From: Eubacteriales Family XIII. Incertae Sedis bacterium
GTDB lineage: Bacteria; Bacillota; Clostridia; Peptostreptococcales; Anaerovoracaceae
Assembly (NCBI GenBank): GCA_031261395.1
Contig: JAISJT010000042.1
Span: forward strand, 1-45,916
Direction of reading: 5' to 3'
Length of the DNA: 45,916 bases
A program made the position numbers and the translations under genes. How positions within the stretch are numbered: position 1 is the stretch's first letter; each line of letters starts with the position of its first letter. Positions 39,775 to 45,916 of this stretch are shown in pieces. The notes below the pieces were generated by a model. The model had not been told where the DNA came from. It did not search any database and was given only the letters and a program-made list of their open reading frames with translations.

Positions 39775-41567
39775 CGGCTGCTCACAGAGAAGAGCGCGAG
39801 CAGGCGGTCAAGGATGCTTTCCTTGCCCGCCTCTTCTTTTGCTTCTTCGGGCTGCACGGGTTCTTCGATGGCGTCGCACGTGATCACAAACTGGATAGCC
39901 TTGATTGTCCCGCTGTCCGGGAAGGCAAACGACAGGGGCGCATAGTCCGATTTGTCGTATTCGTCCATCATCTCATCGATTTTTTCCTTCATTTCATCTG
40001 CCATGCCGGCGGTCTCGCTGCGCATCTCGGCCGTTCCGGTTTTGAGATCTGCAATACCGTCAGAAAACTCTGCAAGGCCGCTTTCCAACTGTGCGGCGCC
40101 GCCCGTGAGCTGTCCTGCACCGTCAGCCGCCAGTGACACGCCGTCCGTATACGCGCCGAGACCGTCGTCAAATGTCTTGTATTTTCCGCTCAGTGCGGCA
40201 AGCCCTCCGGAAATCTTTCCAATACCTCCGATCAGTCCGGGATTTTTTTTGGTCCCGCCAAAGGCCTGCGAGAGTCCGTCCGAAAGCGCCGGCACCAGCG
40301 CCTGTGACAAGACAGGCTCAAGCCCGTATTGCTCATCCGCCAAGACGCCGGAAATCAAGGCTGTCGCCGCCGCAATGCCGCTCGCATTCACAAGATCTCC
40401 GTCAAGGTCCGTTAGCAAATGATTTGCCTGCAATTGCTGCGCCAAACCTTGCGCAAGAGGCGCCGAAACGCCCTGCGCCACTCCGGCTGCCACTGCGGGG
40501 CCAAGCTGTCCGGGCAGGGCCTTCGGCAATTTGCGGGCGCCGTCCTCCACTTCCCCGAGGCCGGAGGACAGCATCTCCAGCCCGTCTTCTATATCCTGCG
40601 AGCCTGCTTTGAGCTCAGCGCCGCCGGATGACGCCTGCACAAGTCCATCCTGAAAAATGCGCGTACCATTTGCATAATCAGCCACACCATCCTTCAATTT
40701 CTGTGCACCGTCCCGCATCTCTGCCACACCATTGTCGAGTTCCGCGATTGCATCCGTCAATTCCGTCAGTTGATCCGTCATCTCCGCAGTGTCAATATCG
40801 CCGATTGACATTTGCAGCGGCACTGCCGAAAACTGGATGCCCGGCATGGAAAAGTAGACAACGTCTGCGGAAACGCGCATCTTGCCTTCTGTACCCGGCA
40901 AGGTCGTGAAGGTGATCAGTTTGCTTGCGCCGGCGTTCGCGATCATGCCGCCCTCTGCTTCGATGCCACGGCAATGTGCAGCGTCAAGCGTGACCTGTGT
41001 CTGGATCATGCAGTTGTCTGACCAGCCCGTATCCACAGCCGCATTTGGGATCGTCCGGATCTCGATGACGAGCCGCCCGCTTTGGCCGCCAAGCGCCGCA
41101 GGATCCACCGCCCGCCCGTCGAGCATGTAAGTGATTTCAAAAAACCACGGTAGTTTAGGCGCCGCGATATTGCCCTGATAATAGAAGTCCCCCGCCGGCG
41201 CCGTGGCTGTGACCTTCCCGTCCGCAAGCGTGATCGCCTCTTCCGTCGTCAGATTTTTGACCGATGTATATGCGCCGCGGTCTTCGACCCGGCCAGCCTT
41301 TTGAACATCAAGAATATTGACAACATAAGCCTCCTTAGCCTTCCCGTCCGCGCCAAGACTCGCATACACGACCTCCTCCTTAGAACCAAAACTACCGCCG
41401 CCGCCATCATCCCGGGCGCCGCCGTTGTCATCCCGGGCGCCGCCGTTGTCATCCCGGGCATAGGCCCGGGATCCACTCCCTTCCGCCACAGAATGCAGCG
41501 TACCTGCCGCCAGCAGCAACACGGCAAACATAATAATTATTACGGTCTTCGCGGATATAGCCTTCAT
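39771..41567 (-). CDS. Exported heptad-repeat protein paired with the MmpL transporter
   Basis: This 598-residue protein from ATG 41567 (MKAISAKTVIIIMFAVLLLAAG) has AAAGG upstream. After the signal segment comes a low-complexity stretch ARDDNGG (three units) made by repeat DNA, then a beta-rich domain of about 200 residues. A long helical region carries xxxLxxG-type heptads as in YhgE/Pip proteins (ELDNGVAEMRDGAQKLKDGV, then AQLESGLAEFSDGIADLKTG). The C-terminal end is acidic (EEPVQPEEAKEEAGKES) with a final hydrophobic LLALFSV. Such proteins are encoded next to MMPL/RND permeases in Bacillota and may act as envelope-side partners. It lies directly downstream of the permease. Confidence 0.8.
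   Translation of the reverse strand: MKAISAKTVIIIMFAVLLLAAGTLHSVAEGSGSRAYARDDNGGARDDNGGARDDGGGGSFGSKEEVVYASLGADGKAKEAYVVNILDVQKAGRVEDRGAYTSVKNLTTEEAITLADGKVTATAPAGDFYYQGNIAAPKLPWFFEITYMLDGRAVDPAALGGQSGRLVIEIRTIPNAAVDTGWSDNCMIQTQVTLDAAHCRGIEAEGGMIANAGASKLITFTTLPGTEGKMRVSADVVYFSMPGIQFSAVPLQMSIGDIDTAEMTDQLTELTDAIAELDNGVAEMRDGAQKLKDGVADYANGTRIFQDGLVQASSGGAELKAGSQDIEDGLEMLSSGLGEVEDGARKLPKALPGQLGPAVAAGVAQGVSAPLAQGLAQQLQANHLLTDLDGDLVNASGIAAATALISGVLADEQYGLEPVLSQALVPALSDGLSQAFGGTKKNPGLIGGIGKISGGLAALSGKYKTFDDGLGAYTDGVSLAADGAGQLTGGAAQLESGLAEFSDGIADLKTGTAEMRSETAGMADEMKEKIDEMMDEYDKSDYAPLSFAFPDSGTIKAIQFVITCDAIEEPVQPEEAKEEAGKESILDRLLALFSVSSR
41406..41476. repeat. REP-like (CCCGGG) element with 21-bp tandem arms inside the heptad-repeat protein gene
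   Basis: The full element at 41448-41476 (ATCCCGGGC/GCCCGGGAT, ending ATCCAC) is preceded by two 21-bp tandem copies of its arm (starting 41406 and 41427). The 21-bp period keeps the frame and yields a seven-residue repeat after the signal peptide. Confidence 0.88.
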
Positions 41568-41591
41568 TCTCAAAACCTTTCCATAATCATC

Positions 41592-41689
41592 TGTCATTCG
41601 CCGACGTGATCGGCGAATCCACAGTCGTCATTCGCCGACTTGATCGGCGAATCCACAGTCGTCATTCGCCGACGTGATCGGCGAATCCA
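41592..41689. repeat. Three tandem REP-like elements at the 3' end of the MmpL gene
   Basis: Full units start at 41592, 41627 and 41661 (stem TTCGCCG/CGGCGAA), period about 34 bp. The stop codon of the transporter gene (41628-41630) lies inside the second unit, so the last 20 or so codons of the transporter come from repeat DNA. Confidence 0.92.
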
Positions 41690-43745
41690 CATACCCTATG
41701 TCTTTACGCTTCTTCGGCAGGATGAACCGATCGAACAGCGTCAGCAGCGTCGGCAGAAAAAACACCACCATACACATCGACAGCAGCGTGCCGCGCCCGA
41801 GCAGCAGCCCGATCTCAGCGACCATCGGGTTCGACGACGAGGCATAGAGAGTGAAGCCCGCCGCCGACAGGATCGAGCCCGACACAAGGATCGAGCTGAA
41901 CGTCTCGTTCAGCGTCTTTTTCAGCGCCTCTTTTTTCGGAATGCCGAGCAGGCCCCGGTTTTCTCGATAGTGGTCCGTAAAGAGGATGGCGTAGTCAACA
42001 GTCGCGCCGAGTTGCACAGCCGACAGCACGAGGAAACCGACATAGGACAACGTATTGCCCGTAAAATACGGGATGGCGAGGTTGATCCAGATCGCCGACT
42101 CGATAGTCAGCAGCAGGATGAACGGCAGCGCAAGGTTGCGGAAGGTGACTAACAGCGTGAAAAAGATCGCGATGATCGCAATCGCGTTGACCATGCGCTG
42201 GTCTTTCTTCACGACGGTTTCCATATCGGATAGGTTGACGCTCTGCCCGAGCGCGTACCAGTCCTCGCCAAAGTGCGTCGTCGCGGCAGCGCGGACGTCC
42301 GCCACCAGGGCGAACGGCGCCTCCCCCTCGTCAGCCGTGTCCGTATAACAGATCACGCGGCTGTAATGTTCCGAGTAGAATTGTTCCCGCACGGCTTCGT
42401 CCAGAAATTCTTCGGGGATCTCCGTGCCGACCGTCTGCGTATACGAAAGGATCTCCTTCACATGCGGCAACGCCGCGAGGTCCCGGCAGAGCGCCGCCTC
42501 CTTCGCCGGCTCGCCGTTCGGCACAAGCAGCACGATCGCGGTCTGCCGCCCGAATTCCTCGTTGATTGCAGCCGTATCGATCCCGCTCTTTCCGGCTTGA
42601 TTGAGTTCGCCCATCCCGTAGATGAAGGTGTTTTGATTTTGGGCGAAAAACGACGGGATTGCGATCAGGCAGACGAGTACGATCAGCGGGATGCCGACCT
42701 TCGTGACCGCCTTGCCGAGCCCGGACCAGCTCTCCGGCAGCAGATGGCGGTGCCGGGTCTTGTCGACAAGCTTGTAGGTCCACATAGTCAACGCCGGCAA
42801 GAAGAAAATCACGCACACAAAACTCAGGATGATTCCCTTTACGAGCGTAATCCCCAAATCCGCGCCGAGGCTAAAGTCCATGAAAACGAGCGCGAGAAAG
42901 CCGAAAAACGTCGTCGCCGCACTCGCCGAGATCGTGGTGAAAGCGCGTTTCACCGCCAGCCGCATCGCATCCTCCGGTGCGAAGCCCTGCGCCCGGTAAT
43001 CCGCAAAGCGGTGCAGCAAAAAGATCGCGTAGTCCATCGAGACCGCAAGCTGCAGAATCGGGCTGACCGAATTGCTCACGAAAGAGATCTCGCCGAAGAT
43101 GACGTTCGTCCCCATATTGATGAGCACCGACACCCCGATCGCGATGAGGAAGAGCAGCGGCTCCAGCCAAAATTCCGTCGAGATCACCAGAATGAAGATG
43201 ATGATCGGCACGAGGATGACTACCGCATGCAAGACCTCGGCGCTCGTGAGCTGCTGCATCCAGGCGCGGTCAACCGCGTCGCCCGACACCGGATTGTCCT
43301 CCCCCGTCAGCGCATAAATATCCTCCGTAATCCGCACCTCGTCGCCTTCGGCAATCGTAAACGACATCAGCGCGTCCCCGTTTTTATAATAATCCTCTAC
43401 CGTTCCCGGATCGATGGTTTCGAGCGGCGTCTTGATATCGGCCACATCGTCGAGCCAAAGCACGCCGGACACCCCATCTATTTCCGCAAGCCGGGCCTTG
43501 AGCGCCAGTGCTTCCTGCACCGAAACGTCGTTGAACACGACGCGCGCATTGGGCAGGCCGCCTGTGAACTCCTCTTCCATCACCACAAGCGCCTGCGTAG
43601 ACGGCGCATCCTCCGGCAGATAGTCGGTCAAATTGTAATTGACGGTGACGCCAAGATAAAGCCCCGCGCCAAGGATGGCAAAAATGAAAAACACAACGAC
43701 GACAGTTTTCTTATGATGAATGAGCGCCCCGGAGATCCGGTCCAT
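41628..43745 (-). CDS. MmpL/RND-family membrane transporter
   Basis: This 705-residue protein has the MMPL layout: one N-terminal span, a periplasmic domain (about 35-185), a block of five spans with DYAIFLLHRFADYRAQG, a second external domain and a final five-span block with GATVDYAILFTDHYREN. The DYAxxL(F/L)xxR/Y motif in each half carries the proton-relay Asp. The family exports lipids, hydrophobic drugs or envelope components. The C-terminal tail GYVDSPITSANDDCGFAD is encoded by palindromic repeat units, not by family sequence. It is divergent from a TetR gene. Confidence 0.9.
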   Translation of the reverse strand: MDRISGALIHHKKTVVVVFFIFAILGAGLYLGVTVNYNLTDYLPEDAPSTQALVVMEEEFTGGLPNARVVFNDVSVQEALALKARLAEIDGVSGVLWLDDVADIKTPLETIDPGTVEDYYKNGDALMSFTIAEGDEVRITEDIYALTGEDNPVSGDAVDRAWMQQLTSAEVLHAVVILVPIIIFILVISTEFWLEPLLFLIAIGVSVLINMGTNVIFGEISFVSNSVSPILQLAVSMDYAIFLLHRFADYRAQGFAPEDAMRLAVKRAFTTISASAATTFFGFLALVFMDFSLGADLGITLVKGIILSFVCVIFFLPALTMWTYKLVDKTRHRHLLPESWSGLGKAVTKVGIPLIVLVCLIAIPSFFAQNQNTFIYGMGELNQAGKSGIDTAAINEEFGRQTAIVLLVPNGEPAKEAALCRDLAALPHVKEILSYTQTVGTEIPEEFLDEAVREQFYSEHYSRVICYTDTADEGEAPFALVADVRAAATTHFGEDWYALGQSVNLSDMETVVKKDQRMVNAIAIIAIFFTLLVTFRNLALPFILLLTIESAIWINLAIPYFTGNTLSYVGFLVLSAVQLGATVDYAILFTDHYRENRGLLGIPKKEALKKTLNETFSSILVSGSILSAAGFTLYASSSNPMVAEIGLLLGRGTLLSMCMVVFFLPTLLTLFDRFILPKKRKDIGYVDSPITSANDDCGFADQVGE

Positions 43746-43783
43746 GCAGTATTTTCCTTTTCTGATGTTTGGTTTGTATCTCT

Positions 43784-43837
43784 CTCAACACAAATCCCCA
43801 ACACAGTGTTGAGAATCCGTCAAGGTTTGATTATAAT
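43784..43837 (+). promoter_or_regulatory. TetR operator and promoter in the divergent region
   Basis: TTGAGA (43809-43814) and a perfect TATAAT (43832-43837) are 17 bp apart. A perfect palindrome CAACAC-A-GTGTTG (43799-43811) overlaps the -35, and CTCAACAC at 43784-43791 pairs with GTGTTGAG at 43806-43813. The layout fits repression by the adjacent TetR protein of itself and of the transporter. Confidence 0.65.
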
Positions 43838-43958
43838 AGACATAGTGTCTGGAAGCAACCGACAAACGCAGAAAAAATGCCCGTTGTCCGACACAGCATA
43901 CGCAAAACGTGGATTATCAAGCAAAGTACAGAAAAAAATATGTACTAAGGAGGCGCCA

Positions 43959-44540
43959 ATGCCGAAACAAACGCCCAAGACAGACGACCGCCGCGTCAAG
44001 TACACCAAACGCGTGATCAAAGACGCACTCATTGAGCTGCTCCAGCAAAAGCCGATCGAAAAGATCACCGTGAAGGAACTCTGCGCATCCGCCGACGTCA
44101 ACCGCAGCACCTTCTACGCGCACTTCTCGGATCCGGCCGACGTCCTGCACCGCATCGAACAGGAAACCTACGCCGACCTCACCGCCTATATCGAGGAATT
44201 CTCGGCGGAGGACGAAGGCGAAGCCAAAGCCATCCTGACGCGCATCTTCGACTACATCGGCAAAAATGAAGGCATCCTGCGCGTCCTGCTTTCCGACAAC
44301 GCTGCCCCGGACTTCGGACACAGCGTGATGAATGTCGTATCAGACTTGATCGCAAGGGAGTGGACGGCTCGCGCCAACACGGATGCGGACACGCTCAGCA
44401 ACGCCTTCGTCTTCATCATCAACGGCGCGATCGGCATCGTACGCCGGTGGCTCGATAACGGTCTGGACAAATCAGCAAAAGAAATGAGCGCCCTGATCTT
44501 CGCCCTGGCCATAGGCAGCCTCTCCGCATATTTAAAATAG
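43959..44540 (+). CDS. TetR-family regulator
   Basis: This 193-residue protein starts at ATG 43959 with AAGGAGG upstream. The N-terminal helix-turn-helix reads RVIKDALIELLQQKPIEKIT, then VKELCASADVNRSTFYAHF, the standard TetR HTH with the F-Y-x-H-F end. The C-terminal ligand domain (FDYIGKNEGILRVLLSD, FIINGAIGIVRRWLDNG) is of the TetR_C type often seen in Bacillota. It is divergent from the MmpL transporter and likely represses it until a ligand binds. Confidence 0.9.
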   Translation: MPKQTPKTDDRRVKYTKRVIKDALIELLQQKPIEKITVKELCASADVNRSTFYAHFSDPADVLHRIEQETYADLTAYIEEFSAEDEGEAKAILTRIFDYIGKNEGILRVLLSDNAAPDFGHSVMNVVSDLIAREWTARANTDADTLSNAFVFIINGAIGIVRRWLDNGLDKSAKEMSALIFALAIGSLSAYLK

Positions 44541-44567
44541 GTAGCGAAAACTCAAGAAGGAGGGGAA

Positions 44568-44641
44568 TTGACATCGATATCGACTTCATGTAATATGATG
44601 TCAATAGTAACTTCATCGGGTTTGATGTCGATATTGATGTC
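44568..44641 (+). promoter_or_regulatory. hipBA promoter and operators
   Basis: TTGACA (44568-44573) and TAATAT (44591-44596) are 17 bp apart. GACATC at 44570-44575 and GATGTC at 44597-44602, 44624-44629 and 44636-44641 form inverted pairs over and after the promoter. HipB-type proteins repress through such spaced palindromes. Confidence 0.65.
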
Positions 44642-44670
44642 ACGAATGAGAGATTTTTGAAAGGAAGAGA

Positions 44671-44937
44671 ATGAAACCGCGCGCTAAAATCGACACGCCG
44701 CAGCAACTTGGACACGCACTTGCACAGGGGCGGCTGATGGCCGGGTTGAGCCAAAGGGATTTGGCAAAGGGACTCGGCATTGAACAGAAATGGGTATGTG
44801 AGATGGAACAAGGCAAGCCGGGGCTTTTGACACAACGGCTATTCGCCATACTCAAAACAACAGGCATGCATCTTTATGCGGAATTTGATTCGCTGCCCGA
44901 TCCCGATGCAGACTCAAGAGAAAATAGTCATGCGTGA
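44671..44937 (+). CDS. hipB: HipB-like XRE antitoxin
   Basis: This 88-residue protein has an XRE helix-turn-helix: LGHALAQGRLMAGLSQRDLA, then GLGIEQKWVCEMEQGKPG and LFAILKTTGMHLY, ending in a disordered acidic tail. AAAGGAAG lies upstream. HipB binds HipA and the operator, repressing the operon. It overlaps hipA by 8 bp. Confidence 0.85.
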   Translation: MKPRAKIDTPQQLGHALAQGRLMAGLSQRDLAKGLGIEQKWVCEMEQGKPGLLTQRLFAILKTTGMHLYAEFDSLPDPDADSRENSHA

Positions 44938-45916
44938 GCTAAAGGTCTGCCTTTATGGGCACGAGGTCGGAGTTTTAAAAGGGGATGACTGGAGATGTTT
45001 CTCTTTTGCCGCTGCACCTTCGGCATTTGAACACTTTTCCGTTGGCTCAACCGTGCTTTCGGAAGCGGTACCGCTTGACCTTGTGCCCAATTCCCGCAAG
45101 GCAAAACAACAAAGGAATTTTTTCTCTGAGCTGCTGCCGGAAGGCCGGATTAGATCTTCAATGGCCCAAAACGCAGGGATAGATGAATACGATATTATTG
45201 GCTTTCTTGCGGCCTACGGCAGAGATATCGCCGGGGCGCTTGAGATTTTCGATCCACTGCTTCCGTGCGAACCAAAGAGTCCATACACCACGAAAGTGAG
45301 TGCAAAACAAATACGTTTGCTCTTAGAGGATGTGGCAAATACGCCACTCGCCAATGCGCCGGGCACAGGGAAGACATCTCTTGGAGGCATACAATCCAAA
45401 ATCGTGCTATCGCTCGCAGACAAAACATGGTATCAGGTACATGATGGTTATCCTTCAACGCACATCCTAAAGCCCTTGGTGCAGACGCAGCCAACCATGA
45501 TTTTCGACGAGTTGTTTGGCGCCGACCTTGCACACGAATTGGGGCTCAATTCATACAAGCAATGGATTGAAGACTTTGACGGACTCCCCGCCTTAGTGAT
45601 TGAACGGTATGATCGCAGAATGGATCATGGTGCAAAAATTGCCCGCATTCATCAAGAGGATTTCAATCAAATATTGGGCGCACATGGCAATGAAAAATAT
45701 CAGGAATACGGCGGTAAAGTGAGCCTTCAGCGTATAGCGTCCGTATTTCAGGGCAAAGACGACGGAGAATCACTTAGGCGTCTGGCAAGACAGCTCTCGC
45801 TCGCTGTCGCCATGGGAAATTTGGATATGCATGCAAAAAATATTGGACTCATCCATTTTGAGGATGAAACGAGTACGCTCACGCCGGCTTACGACATGGT
45901 TCCGCTCTGTCACCAA
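44930..45916 (+). CDS. hipA: HipA-like serine/threonine kinase toxin (3' end outside window)
   Basis: Starting at ATG 44930, 329 residues are visible before the window ends. The N-terminal couple_HipA region (MRELKVCLYGHEVGVL, NFFSELLPEG) is followed by the flexible P-loop-like motif SLGGIQSKIVLSL, the ATP-site segment STHILKP, ELGLNSYKQW, VIERYDRR, and the catalytic NLDMHAKNIGL with the DFG-like YDMVPL. HipA phosphorylates glutamyl-tRNA synthetase (GltX) or related targets to induce dormancy. All catalytic elements seen are intact. The frame is open to the last base. Confidence 0.9.
   Translation, partial: MRELKVCLYGHEVGVLKGDDWRCFSFAAAPSAFEHFSVGSTVLSEAVPLDLVPNSRKAKQQRNFFSELLPEGRIRSSMAQNAGIDEYDIIGFLAAYGRDIAGALEIFDPLLPCEPKSPYTTKVSAKQIRLLLEDVANTPLANAPGTGKTSLGGIQSKIVLSLADKTWYQVHDGYPSTHILKPLVQTQPTMIFDELFGADLAHELGLNSYKQWIEDFDGLPALVIERYDRRMDHGAKIARIHQEDFNQILGAHGNEKYQEYGGKVSLQRIASVFQGKDDGESLRRLARQLSLAVAMGNLDMHAKNIGLIHFEDETSTLTPAYDMVPLCHQ

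Noticed and set aside
42273-43958. Long plus-strand frame running through the MmpL gene into TetR
   Set aside because: The part before 43959 is antisense to the transporter and Arg-rich. A good AAGGAGG site and the family start place TetR initiation at 43959.
1-45916. tRNA or rRNA genes
   Set aside because: I saw no cloverleaf with a TTCGA-type arm or any rRNA-like stretch while reading the intergenic regions.

Overview
The window looks like a chromosomal segment of a strictly anaerobic Bacillota (Clostridia-type) bacterium. Supporting signs are strong AAGGAGG ribosome binding sites, TTGACA/TATAAT-type promoters, a type III glutamine synthetase, separate coaB and coaC genes, a 3D-domain protein, InlB-type surface repeats, and a large set of Fe-S and molybdenum enzymes with no oxygen-dependent enzyme. 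I cannot name the species.

Layout. 1-1186: the end of an AraC regulator and a zeta-kinase/RelB-like toxin-antitoxin pair. 1187-6917: an apparent inserted island bounded by two 164-bp direct repeats (161/164 identical). The repeats are the 3' end of the Fe-S subunit gene at 6791-7600. The island holds a frameshifted surface protein gene with InlB repeats, a long structured leader RNA with its own terminator, and a frameshifted GNAT toxin with its antitoxin. 6791-12549 (minus strand): a pyrogallol-phloroglucinol transhydroxylase-type Fe-S subunit and molybdopterin subunit, separated by palindromic repeats, then a PucR/CdaR-type regulator. 12813-26574 (plus strand): one tight operon. It encodes a second transhydroxylase-like molybdoenzyme with an extra N-terminal SCP2-like (lipid-binding) domain, its Fe-S partner, a polyprenyl diphosphate synthase, HdrC, HdrB, HdrA, FlxD, FlxC, FlxB and FlxA homologues, a UbiA/MenA-type prenyltransferase and a 66-residue membrane protein.

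26576-38236 (all minus strand): a glutamate-cysteine ligase-like enzyme with an EgtC-like amidotransferase, coaC, coaB, an EIIC-like membrane protein, a site-2 protease, glyA, a CYTH phosphatase, a 3D-domain protein, a periplasmic binding protein and glnN. 38611-45916: an AraC regulator, a heptad-repeat exported protein with an MmpL-type transporter and a TetR regulator, and a hipBA module cut by the window end.

The main candidate for an undescribed system is the 12.8-26.6 kb operon. It joins isoprenoid chain synthesis, aromatic prenylation, a ring-hydroxyl-transferring molybdoenzyme carrying a lipid-binding domain, and an electron-bifurcating Flx-Hdr complex. My inference is that it makes or turns over a prenylated polyhydroxy-aromatic (quinone-like) compound without oxygen.

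A dispersed palindromic repeat family (about 29-30 bp; left end GTCATT or similar, right end ATCCA) occurs through the window. It has entered coding sequence at least three times: in frame inside flxB, inside the heptad-repeat protein gene, and as the C-terminal tail of the MmpL transporter.
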